From assembly GCA_016871595.1 (NCBI GenBank), contig VHCY01000002.1, forward strand, positions 1 to 64,000: a DNA stretch of 64,000 nt. The letters are read 5' to 3'. Position 1 is the stretch's first letter; each line of letters opens with the position of its first letter. Of the stretch, positions 19,079 through 27,753 are shown piece by piece. A program made the position numbers and the translations under genes. The DNA comes from Verrucomicrobiota bacterium. Its GTDB lineage: Bacteria > Verrucomicrobiota > Verrucomicrobiia > Opitutales > Opitutaceae. A model generated the notes under the pieces. It made no database searches. It saw only the letters and a list, made by a program, of their open reading frames with translations, and had not been told where the DNA came from.

Positions 19079-20491
19079 TCAGACCGGGCGGAGGGCGGGC
19101 AGGCTGGCGGCGGCGATCGCTTGGCCGTGGCGTTTGTCCTTCTCGTCCGGGGTGTGCAAGCGGACCCGGGCGGCAAGTTCCGGAAAATCGGCGCGGAGGA
19201 CCTCGCGGGCCCGCTGCAGCAACCGGTCGCCGCCGGCGCCGGAGGTCACGCGGCCCAGCACGAGGAGGTGGCGCAGGGCGTAAAAGTCGGCGTAGTGGGC
19301 GATCGCGTAGCCGAAGGAGGTGCCGATCGACTCGTAGATCCGGGCGGCGCGCTCGTCCCCGGCCGCCATCGCCTCCTGCACGCGGATCAGCTGTTCCGGC
19401 AGGGGCAGGCCGGCGGGAAACTCCAGCCCGGCGACGGGGGCGAGCCGACCGACCGCCTGCTGCGAGAAGTATTGCACCCCGCAACCGGCGTCGCCGGACC
19501 ACTCGTCCCGCGGGGCCTCCGGGTGGTAGTCGACCGGCGCGAAGGCCAACTCGTTCAGCCACGGGGTGATGCCGCCGGAAGGCGTCACGTAGCCCGCGGC
19601 GAGGCTGGTGCCCATCGCGATGCCGAGCACGGCGCCGTCGCCGAGGCTCATCGAACCCGCGAGCGCGGTGACCTCGCCGTCGTTGGCGACCTCGAAGGGC
19701 ACGCCGCCCCAGCGCTCCTGGAGGGTGAAGAACATCCGGCGCACGTGCGCTTCGAACGCCGCGGCCGGCACCCCTCGGAACAGGGAGGCGACCCGCACCT
19801 CGTTGTTCACGTAAATGCCCGCGGCGCTGCCGCCGATCGCATCCACCCGCGGCAGGTGGCGGGCCGCCCGGACGAGGGAGTCGTGGATCCCCTCGAGGTG
19901 GTAGTCCGGGTCCTGCTGGAAGTAGGGATCCCAGGCGATCTCCTCCGAGTAGACCACCTTGCCGTCGATGACCGCGGCGGCCTTGCGGTCGCTGCCGCCC
20001 AGGTCGAACCCGATCCGGCACCCGTCGAGGTGGCGGCCCACCGGCAAGGCGGCGACGGCCTCCGCGGGCAGTTCCGCGAGCGGCTGCGCCTCGATCCGGA
20101 ACGCAGCCCGGAAGGTGCGTTCGCCCATAAAGGCGTGGTCGAAGGCGCGCGCGCCGCCGGGGGCGTACACCGCCGCGAGATGACGGGCGACCTCGTCGGC
20201 CCCGCCCACGGAGACGTGGCAGCCGCCCCGTTGCCAGAGGAGGAACTTGAGCAGGCGCTCGGCGTAAACCAGCGTCAGCGCCGCCTGCGGATGACCCGCG
20301 CCCAGCACGCGACTGTCGTGCCGCGAGACCGCGCCGCCCGGGGAGCGGAGCACGAGCACGAAGGGCCGCGCCCCGGGATCCGCGGCGACCAGCGCCCCGT
20401 AGGCGCGGTTCCAGATGGCGGCCGGGACGAAGTGTCGCTCGAGGGACGGCCGCAGGGAGGGGGCCAGAGCGAGCATCGGAGTGGCGATCAA
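19079..20491 (-). CDS. ROK-family kinase-like protein with N-terminal extension
   Basis: GCRIGFDLGGSDRKAAAVIDGKVV phosphate-binding motif, GIAMGTSLAAGYV; ~150-aa N-terminal region before the ROK fold. Confidence 0.75.
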   Translation of the reverse strand: MIATPMLALAPSLRPSLERHFVPAAIWNRAYGALVAADPGARPFVLVLRSPGGAVSRHDSRVLGAGHPQAALTLVYAERLLKFLLWQRGGCHVSVGGADEVARHLAAVYAPGGARAFDHAFMGERTFRAAFRIEAQPLAELPAEAVAALPVGRHLDGCRIGFDLGGSDRKAAAVIDGKVVYSEEIAWDPYFQQDPDYHLEGIHDSLVRAARHLPRVDAIGGSAAGIYVNNEVRVASLFRGVPAAAFEAHVRRMFFTLQERWGGVPFEVANDGEVTALAGSMSLGDGAVLGIAMGTSLAAGYVTPSGGITPWLNELAFAPVDYHPEAPRDEWSGDAGCGVQYFSQQAVGRLAPVAGLEFPAGLPLPEQLIRVQEAMAAGDERAARIYESIGTSFGYAIAHYADFYALRHLLVLGRVTSGAGGDRLLQRAREVLRADFPELAARVRLHTPDEKDKRHGQAIAAASLPALRPV

Positions 20492-23400
20492 TCGAGGTGC
20501 GCGCGGGAGAAGCCCTCGAGGGCCTCGTAGTCGGCCAAACCCAGCTTGTCGTAATTGGCCGCCAAGGCGCGGTTCTGCTGCTCCGCCTGCTGCCAGGGTT
20601 CGCGGAGACCGGCGGCCACCGGCGTCTGGCTGCGCTGGGACTTGTGGTGGAACACGGCTTGGATCTTCTGTGCCAGCTCACGCGGGCTGAGCGGCACCGC
20701 CATTTCGATTTCCGCCGCCTCCCACGGCTGCTCGACCCCGCGGTACGCCCAGATCCGGCAGTCCTTGGCCCATGCCTCGCCGGCCACCTGCCGCCACACC
20801 TGCCGGACCAATTGGTAGCCGACCGCGGTGATCGAAGAAGGGTCGTCCCGCTCGCCCGTGAGGAAAATCTGGTTTGGCGTCAGGTCGCGCAGCAGCTTGG
20901 CCACCGCCGCCAAGTCCTCCGCGCCGGGCGCGAACTGGCGGTAGCGCCCGCGCTCGTAGAACCCGAGGTCGAGGAAGCGGGCCTGGCCCGGACCGTAGCC
21001 GCAATCTCGCAGCGAGGCGCGCGCCTCCCCGCGGCGCAGGAGGCCTTTCAGCCGGCGGATCGAGGTCGAGTCCGCGGCAAAGGCCGCCTTTTCCAGGAGT
21101 TCCTTGCGGGTCGTCCGCGCAAACTCCGCCACCGGACCCTCCGCCCGCGCAAGGGTCTCCGCGATGTCGCCCACGAGGTCCGCCGCCATCACCGCCTCCT
21201 CATCCGGCACGGCGAGATTGCCGGAGGTCAGGTAGACGACCGTGACGGCGTGCCCCTGGTCCTTGAGCCGGCGCAGCGTGCCTCCCATCCCGAGCACGTC
21301 GTGGGAGGGCTCCGGGCTAAAGACCACCACCCGCTTCGGGAACGGCAGGGCCCGCTCGGGGCGAGAGCTGTCGTCCGCGTTGGGCTTGCCGCCGGGCCAA
21401 CCGGTGATCGTGCGCTGGATCTCGTTGAAGATCCTGATGTTCAACCCGTAGCTCGGGCCCTGCTCGGTCAGGAGATCCGCCATCCCGTGCTCGCTGTAAT
21501 CCTCGTCCAGCAGCTTCAGCACCGGTTTCCCAACGGTCTGCGAGAGCCACATCACCGCGCGGCGGGCGAGCACCGGGCTCCATTCGACCGGAGTGACCAA
21601 CCACGGGTGGCGGACCCGGGTGAGCGAAGACGCCGCGGCCGCGTCGAGCAGGAAGCGGACCTGCGGGTGTCCCTGCAGGAAACTGGCCGGCAGGGCATCG
21701 GAAGGCGGGGCCTCGACGGCGGCGGCGACGACGGCGGCCTTGGACTCGCCCCACGCGAGCAGCACGATGCGGCGCGCGTCGAGGATGGAGCCGACGCCCA
21801 GCGTGATGGCGTGACGGGGCACATTGGCCTCGCCGAGGAAGTCGCGGGCCGCATCGCGCCGGGTGAGACCATCGAGGGTCACGAGGCGGGTGCGGGACTC
21901 CCGGCTGGAGCCGGGCTCGTTGAAGCCGATGTGGCCGGTGCGGCCAATGCCGAGCACCTGCAGGTCGAGGCCGCCCGCGGCGCGGATCCGCTCCTCGTAG
22001 CGCCGGCACCACGCGAACACCTCGCCGCGCGGGACCGTGCCATCCGGGACGTTCACGTTGGCCGCCGGGATGTCGAGGTGGTTGAAGAGCTGCTCGTGCA
22101 TGAAGCGCCAGTAGCTCTCTGGGTGCTCGCGCGGGAGCCCGTAGTACTCGTCGAGGTTGAAGGTGATGACGTTGCGGAAGCTCAGGCCCTCCTCGCGATG
22201 CAGCCGGATCAGCTGCCGGTACAACCGGACCGGGGTGGAACCGGTGGCGAGGCCGAGCACCGTCGGCTTGCCGGCGCGGTCGTGGGCGCGAATCAGTTCG
22301 GCGATTTCGCCCGCCAGCCGGGCGCAGGCGTCATCAGCCGCCGGGAAGATCTCGGTCGCGATGCGCTCGCGCTGCTGGGACTCGCTGGAGGTGGGGATCA
22401 TAGGGGCGGAAGCGGTGGCGGTTGAAGTGCGGCGAGTGCGGGCGGCAAGGCGGCGGACGACCGCCTCCATCGCCTCGCGCTGGTCCTCCAGGCTCCGCAC
22501 CAGCGCGAACTGGCTGCGGGCCCGGTCGAGGTTGTGGCCTTCGCGATGGATGCGGAAATAGGCGTCGCCCTCGAGGTGATCGGTCAGGAAGCGCATCCCG
22601 ATCTCGAGGGCGATCAGGCGGCCCGCGAACGCGAGTTGACCGATCTCGGCCTCGTTCAGCAATCCACCCGTGCCCGCCAGGTAGCCCTCGACCAGCGCCT
22701 CGAAGATTTCCGGCCGCGCGCGCACCTTGGCCAGGTCACGCTCGTCCTCGGGCGCAGCGTTCGTCGCGGAACGCACTAGGTCCCCGAAGTCGTAGAGCGC
22801 CAGCCCTGGCATCACGGTGTCGAGGTCGATGACGCAGAGCCCGGCCCCGGTGCGATCGTCGATCAGGACGTTGTTCAGCTTGGTATCGTTGTGGGTGACG
22901 CGTTCGGGCAACTCCCCCCGCGCGTGCAGGTCGAGCAGCCGGTCGACCATCGGCTGGCGCTCGCGGACGAAGGCCAATTCGGCGGCGACCCCCGCCGCCC
23001 GGCCCCGCCGGTCCTCGGATGCGACGCGGACCAGGGCGTCAAAACGGTGCCGCGTGTGGTGGAAATCCGGAATCGTCTCCCGGAGGCGCTCCCCGGGCAG
23101 GTCGCCCAGCATACGTTGGAACTCCCCGAACGCGCGCGCCGCCTCCCGCGCCATCGCGGGGCCCCGGATCACGTCGTGCGAGGTCGCGTCCCCGATGAAC
23201 ACATAGCAGCGCCAAGCGCCGGTCGCGTCCCGCAGCAGGTTTTCCCCGCCCCGGGTCGGGATCAGCGTGAGGACACGCCGTTGCGGGTCCGGCACCCCGG
23301 CGGCGAGCGCCCGCCGCCCGGCGTGGGCCGTGACCCGCGCCACGTTCTCCATCACGGCGTCCACGTCGCGGAAGACGTGCTCGTTGATCCGCTGGAGAAT

Positions 23401-23565
23401 GTAGCGGGTGGCGACGCCGGCCTGCTCGAAGGTGACCGCGAAGGTGTCGTTGATGTGCCCGTTGCCGTGGGGCGCCCCGCCGCAGTAGGTGCCGCCGAGC
23501 CGGAAGGCGGCGGCGACCGAGCGGAGGACGGCGGCGTCGATGGTCGCGGAGGGCATCCCAACCAT
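20488..23565 (-). CDS. nagB: Apparent three-domain fusion: aminoglycoside-phosphotransferase-like sugar kinase + glucosamine-6-phosphate deaminase (NagB) + C-terminal PIG-L-like domain
   Basis: Single stop-free frame: GGAPHGNGHINDTF/THNDTKLNNVL/VIDLDTVMPGL (kinase), LGLATGSTPVRLYRQ/NLDEYYGLP/GIGRTGHIGFNEPG (NagB), VVVFSPEPSHDVLGMGGTLRRLKDQGH (PIG-L-like). NagB could also start at its own ATG (22401). Confidence 0.8.
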   Translation of the reverse strand: MVGMPSATIDAAVLRSVAAAFRLGGTYCGGAPHGNGHINDTFAVTFEQAGVATRYILQRINEHVFRDVDAVMENVARVTAHAGRRALAAGVPDPQRRVLTLIPTRGGENLLRDATGAWRCYVFIGDATSHDVIRGPAMAREAARAFGEFQRMLGDLPGERLRETIPDFHHTRHRFDALVRVASEDRRGRAAGVAAELAFVRERQPMVDRLLDLHARGELPERVTHNDTKLNNVLIDDRTGAGLCVIDLDTVMPGLALYDFGDLVRSATNAAPEDERDLAKVRARPEIFEALVEGYLAGTGGLLNEAEIGQLAFAGRLIALEIGMRFLTDHLEGDAYFRIHREGHNLDRARSQFALVRSLEDQREAMEAVVRRLAARTRRTSTATASAPMIPTSSESQQRERIATEIFPAADDACARLAGEIAELIRAHDRAGKPTVLGLATGSTPVRLYRQLIRLHREEGLSFRNVITFNLDEYYGLPREHPESYWRFMHEQLFNHLDIPAANVNVPDGTVPRGEVFAWCRRYEERIRAAGGLDLQVLGIGRTGHIGFNEPGSSRESRTRLVTLDGLTRRDAARDFLGEANVPRHAITLGVGSILDARRIVLLAWGESKAAVVAAAVEAPPSDALPASFLQGHPQVRFLLDAAAASSLTRVRHPWLVTPVEWSPVLARRAVMWLSQTVGKPVLKLLDEDYSEHGMADLLTEQGPSYGLNIRIFNEIQRTITGWPGGKPNADDSSRPERALPFPKRVVVFSPEPSHDVLGMGGTLRRLKDQGHAVTVVYLTSGNLAVPDEEAVMAADLVGDIAETLARAEGPVAEFARTTRKELLEKAAFAADSTSIRRLKGLLRRGEARASLRDCGYGPGQARFLDLGFYERGRYRQFAPGAEDLAAVAKLLRDLTPNQIFLTGERDDPSSITAVGYQLVRQVWRQVAGEAWAKDCRIWAYRGVEQPWEAAEIEMAVPLSPRELAQKIQAVFHHKSQRSQTPVAAGLREPWQQAEQQNRALAANYDKLGLADYEALEGFSRAHLD

Positions 23566-23605
23566 CCAAGGACCCGCCGCGACCGGCGCAACACGTGTTT
23601 TCGGA

Positions 23606-24238
23606 TCAGGCGGCGAGGGCGTGGCAAGCGAGGAACAGCTCCTCGTCGTCGAGCGCCGGCACGCGGGCGAGCTGCGAGCGGACCGCCGGTTCCCAGAGGG
23701 ACGCCCGGAGGGGGGCGAGCAGCCGCGGCGGCAGATCCGGCTCGGCCACCCGGCGCAGGATCGCGAGCGCCTGGCGGCTGGCCGGCAGGCCGAGCCACTG
23801 CAGCAGCCCGAACGCGCCCTCCCGACCGTGCACCGCCGAGATCTCCGCCCACGCGGCGGCACCGCCGCCCCGCAGCTCGGGATGCGCCGCGAGGAAGCAG
23901 GCGAGCACCGGCGTCTGTTGCAGCTCCGGGATGAGGTCCGGGCACCGCAGGGCCACCAGCAGCGCCGCCATCCGGCCGTGCGAGTAACGGTGGAGCAATC
24001 CCCGCACCTCCGGCGGAACGTACTCCAGGAACCGCCGCCACGCCGCCCCACCCACCCCGAGGGCCGCCGAGGCCAGCGCTCCCGGGGACGGATCCTCCGC
24101 CTCCCAGCGGCCCGGGATCACCTCGCGGTGAAACGCCGCCTCGGGCCAGGCGGTGACGCGGTGGCGGTAACCATCGTGGATCCAGTGCAGGGAACCGGGG
24201 GCAGTGTCGGGGCCGGAAGCGCGGCGAGGGGAGTTCAT
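23606..24238 (-). CDS. Hypothetical protein (210 aa), no family recognised
   Basis: Intact ORF, codon usage consistent, upstream of and same strand as kinase-NagB ORF. Confidence 0.65.
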   Translation of the reverse strand: MNSPRRASGPDTAPGSLHWIHDGYRHRVTAWPEAAFHREVIPGRWEAEDPSPGALASAALGVGGAAWRRFLEYVPPEVRGLLHRYSHGRMAALLVALRCPDLIPELQQTPVLACFLAAHPELRGGGAAAWAEISAVHGREGAFGLLQWLGLPASRQALAILRRVAEPDLPPRLLAPLRASLWEPAVRSQLARVPALDDEELFLACHALAA

Positions 24239-24259
24239 ACCTGCAGCTTAGCACCCGGG

Positions 24260-24278
24260 TGGGACATAGCTTGTCCCA
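24260..24278. promoter_or_regulatory. Perfect palindrome TGGGACA-TAGCT-TGTCCCA in divergent intergenic region
   Basis: 7-bp perfect arms; two further TGTCC half-sites at 24291 and 24299. Confidence 0.65.
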
Positions 24279-24305
24279 GCCGGCAAAAGCTGTCCGGCTG
24301 TCCGC

Positions 24306-25301
24306 GTGCCCGCCCCCTACCACACCTCCCGGCCCCCGATGGAACGGATGCTGCGGATCCACGACGAGCTGCGCCGCGGCGCCTTCACGAACTGCACCAA
24401 GCTGGCCGCCGCCCTCGAGGTCTCCCGCAAGACGATCGTGCGCGACATCGCCTTTATGCGCGACCGGCTCGACCTCCCGGTCGAGTTCGACCCCCTGATC
24501 AACGCGTACCGCTACACCCACCCGGTCGCCGCCTTCCCCACCGTCAACGTCACCGAGGGCGAGCTGCTCGCCCTGCTCGTCGCGCGCAAGGCCCTCGAGC
24601 AGTACCGAGGCACCCCTTTCCACCGGCAGCTGGAGGCCTCGTTCGACAAGCTGACCGGCGGGCTCAAGGACCGGATCTCCTTCTCGCCCGCCGACGAGCT
24701 ACAGTCCGTGTCCTTCCGCAACACGGGCCTCGGCCGGGCGGACCTTGCGGTGTTCAACGCGCTGAGCACCGCCGTCCTCCGCCAGCGGGCGGTGGAGTTC
24801 GAGTACCGCAAGCCGGGGGAATCCCGGGCCGCGCGCCGCCGGGTCGACCCCTACCACCTCGCGCACCGCGAGAACCTCTGGTACCTCGTCGCCCACGACC
24901 CGGAGCGCGGCGCCCTCCGCACCTTCGCCCTGCCGCGGATCGGGCAGGTGAAGGTCCTCCACGCCCGCTTCACCCGGCCGGCCGACTTCTCGCCGGAACG
25001 CTTCTTCGCCTCCGCCCTCGGGGTGCTCGGCGGCGCCGGCAATTTCCGGGTCGTGGTACGCTTTTCCGCCGCCGTGGCCGACCGGGTACGCGAGCGGGAA
25101 TGGCACGAGTCCCAGGAACTGAGCCCGCTCCCGGATGGAGGCGTGGAACTCACCCTCCGGCTGGGGGCCCTGGCCGAGGTCGCCGGCTGGATCCTTTCCT
25201 GGGGGCCCGATGCCGAGGTGGTGCGCCCGCCGGAACTGCGGCGCCGCCTCGCCGCCGCCGCCACCGCCCTCTCCGCGCGTTATTCCGCGGATTCCGCGTG
25301 A
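24306..25301 (+). CDS. HTH (DeoR/YafY-like) WYL-domain transcriptional regulator
   Basis: LERMLRIHDELRR-type HTH with SRKTIVRDIAFMRDRL, WYL region DPYHLAHRENLWYLVAHD; start could be ATG 24339. Confidence 0.88.
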   Translation: MPAPYHTSRPPMERMLRIHDELRRGAFTNCTKLAAALEVSRKTIVRDIAFMRDRLDLPVEFDPLINAYRYTHPVAAFPTVNVTEGELLALLVARKALEQYRGTPFHRQLEASFDKLTGGLKDRISFSPADELQSVSFRNTGLGRADLAVFNALSTAVLRQRAVEFEYRKPGESRAARRRVDPYHLAHRENLWYLVAHDPERGALRTFALPRIGQVKVLHARFTRPADFSPERFFASALGVLGGAGNFRVVVRFSAAVADRVREREWHESQELSPLPDGGVELTLRLGALAEVAGWILSWGPDAEVVRPPELRRRLAAAATALSARYSADSA

Positions 25302-25401
25302 CCTTTCCTCGCTCCGCTCGTCAGGGCCCTCCGCCGACACTCTGGTGTTGCAGCCCGCGCTCCGGTCGGCGTCCTTCCTCCCACCGTTCGCCCCCTTCCC
25401 C

Positions 25402-26943
25402 ATGGCCAAATCCAAAAGTTACACCGGTCTCGTGCTCATCCTCCTCCTGCTCGCCGCGGGCGGCGGAGGCGCCTGGTATTTCCTCGGCGCGAGGACCGAG
25501 AAAAAGACCGAGTTCCAGACCGTGAAGGTGGCCCGGGGCGACATCGTCCAGTCGGTCACCGCCACCGGCGACCTGCAGCCCGTGGTGACCGTCGACGTCG
25601 GCGCTCAGGTCTCCGGCCAGATCAAGGAGGTGCTGGTCGACTACAATTCCAAGGTGAAGGCCGGCGATGTGCTGGCCAAGATCGACGAATCAACCTTCAT
25701 CCAGCGCCTGCGCCAGGCCGAGGCCGACCTCGAGTCCACCAAGGCGAACAACCAGCTGCTGAAGCTCAACGTGGACCGCACCACCGGGCTGCACCGCCAG
25801 AACCTCGTCTCGCAGGCGGAACTCGACAACGTCCTTGCCCAACTGGCCCAGTCCAACGCCCAGCTCCTCACCCGCGGTGCGGCCGTGGAGAACGCCAAGG
25901 TGGACCTTTCCCGCTGCGTCATCACCGCCCCGATCGACGGGATGATCCTCGACCGCCGCACCGACAAGGGGCGCACGGTCAACGCGAATATGAACGCGCC
26001 CGTGCTCTTCATCTTGGTGAACGACCTTACGAGGATGCAGATCAACGCCGCGGTCGCCGAGGCGGACATCGGCACGATCGCCGAGGGCCAGGAGGTGAAG
26101 TTCACCGTGGACGCGTTCCCCAACCGCACCTTCCCCGGCAAGGTCCGGATGGTCCGCAACGCCGCCAGCGTCCAGCAAAGCGTGGTCTCCTACGCCACCA
26201 TCATCGACGTGGCCAATGAGGACCTCCGGCTCAAGCCCGGGATGACGGCCAATGTCTCCATCATCGTGCAGCAGCGGCCCAACGTCCTCCGGGTGGCCAA
26301 CGGCGCCCTGCGCGTGCGCGTGCCCCAAGAACTCCTCGCCCCGGCGCCACCCGGCGAGACCAAGGCCGGGGGCAAGACCGGCGGCGCCCCCCAGACGATG
26401 ACGGACGAGGAGCAGATGACGGCGATCTTCGGCATCATCCGCGCCGTGGGCTGGGAGCGCGGCTCCCCTCCCTCCCCCGAGCAGATCGAGAAGGCGAAAG
26501 CCCTCGCCAAGGAGAAGGGCCTCGACCCCGACCTCGTCGCCGCGCGGATGGCGATGGGCGCCGGGCGCAAGGGCGGCTCGGGTGGCGGTCCCGGCGGTCC
26601 CGGAGGCGGCAGCCGTGGCGGTGGCCCCTCGCGCGGGCCCTCCAGCGGCGGCGGCGCCGGCGAGCGCGGCTTCAACAACACGGTGGTCACCCGGACCCTC
26701 TACGTCTTCGCCGACCCGGAGGCGGTCGAGAAGAAGCTGCGGCCCGTCACCGCCCGGCTGGGCGTCTCCGACGGATTCTTCACCGAGGTGCTCGAGGGCC
26801 TGAAGGACGGCGACACCGTGATCACCGGCGTGATCCTCCCCGGCGCCGCGCCGGTGCCGCAGGGCCCGCCCGGCGGCTCCTCCAACCCCTTCAGCGGACG
26901 CAGCAGCTTCGGTGGCAGCAGCCGCGGCGGCCCCCCGCGCTGA
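25402..26943 (+). CDS. Efflux RND/MacA-like periplasmic adaptor with Gly-rich insertion
   Basis: N-terminal TM, DIVQSVTATGDLQPVVTVDVGAQVSGQIKEVLVDYNSKVKAGD, CVITAPIDGMILDR. Confidence 0.85.
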   Translation: MAKSKSYTGLVLILLLLAAGGGGAWYFLGARTEKKTEFQTVKVARGDIVQSVTATGDLQPVVTVDVGAQVSGQIKEVLVDYNSKVKAGDVLAKIDESTFIQRLRQAEADLESTKANNQLLKLNVDRTTGLHRQNLVSQAELDNVLAQLAQSNAQLLTRGAAVENAKVDLSRCVITAPIDGMILDRRTDKGRTVNANMNAPVLFILVNDLTRMQINAAVAEADIGTIAEGQEVKFTVDAFPNRTFPGKVRMVRNAASVQQSVVSYATIIDVANEDLRLKPGMTANVSIIVQQRPNVLRVANGALRVRVPQELLAPAPPGETKAGGKTGGAPQTMTDEEQMTAIFGIIRAVGWERGSPPSPEQIEKAKALAKEKGLDPDLVAARMAMGAGRKGGSGGGPGGPGGGSRGGGPSRGPSSGGGAGERGFNNTVVTRTLYVFADPEAVEKKLRPVTARLGVSDGFFTEVLEGLKDGDTVITGVILPGAAPVPQGPPGGSSNPFSGRSSFGGSSRGGPPR

Positions 26944-26963
26944 GCAACCCGCGCGCCGGCCCA

Positions 26964-27746
26964 ATGTCGCCCGTCGTCAAAATCCAGGACCTGCACAAGA
27001 TCTACGAGTCCGGCGAGGTGCCGGTCCACGCCGTGCGCGGCGTGAGCCTCGAGATCCAGCGCGGGGAATTCATCGCCCTGATGGGCGCCAGCGGTTCCGG
27101 GAAATCCACCCTGATGAACATGCTCGGCTGCCTCGACCGCCCCACCCGCGGCACCTATGAGCTCGATGGCATCAACATCGACGACCTCGACCGCAACGAG
27201 CTCGCGGACCTCCGCAACCAGAAGCTCGGGTTCGTGTTCCAGGGCTTCAACCTGCTCGCCCGTACCACCGCGCTCGAGAACGTGGAGCTGCCGATGCTCT
27301 ACGGCCGGCACCGCAAGTTCTCGATGGATAAGATCCGCGAACGGGCGATGCATTGCCTCGAGATCGTCGGCCTCGCCAACCGCTTCGACCACTTCCCCAA
27401 CCAGCTCTCCGGCGGCCAGCAGCAGCGCGTGGCCATCGCGCGCGGCCTCGTCAACGAGCCCCAGGTCCTGCTCGCCGACGAACCCACCGGCAACCTCGAC
27501 TCCAAAACCTCCGTGGAGGTGATGGGGGTGTTCCAGAAGCTCAACGACCAGGGCATCACGATCGTGATGGTCACCCACGAGCTCGACATCGCCAAGTACT
27601 GCCGCCGCAACCTCATCCTGCGCGACGGCGTGGTGGTGCGCGACGAGCTGGTCGCCGACGGCACCATCGCCGAGGAGGAAATGCAGCGCATCAAGGCCGC
27701 CGAGGCCGCCGCCAAACTCACCCTCCAGGCCAAGTCCGAGGCCTGA
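26964..27746 (+). CDS. MacB-type ABC transporter ATP-binding protein
   Basis: Walker A GASGSGKST, signature LSGGQQQRVAIARGLVNEP, Walker B LLADEPTGNLDS. Confidence 0.92.
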   Translation: MSPVVKIQDLHKIYESGEVPVHAVRGVSLEIQRGEFIALMGASGSGKSTLMNMLGCLDRPTRGTYELDGINIDDLDRNELADLRNQKLGFVFQGFNLLARTTALENVELPMLYGRHRKFSMDKIRERAMHCLEIVGLANRFDHFPNQLSGGQQQRVAIARGLVNEPQVLLADEPTGNLDSKTSVEVMGVFQKLNDQGITIVMVTHELDIAKYCRRNLILRDGVVVRDELVADGTIAEEEMQRIKAAEAAAKLTLQAKSEA

Positions 27747-27753
27747 CGCCACC

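Noticed and set aside
26580-26660. GGC/GGT-rich run considered as a tandem DNA repeat
   Set aside because: Codes for a Gly/Arg/Ser low-complexity segment without a fixed repeat unit
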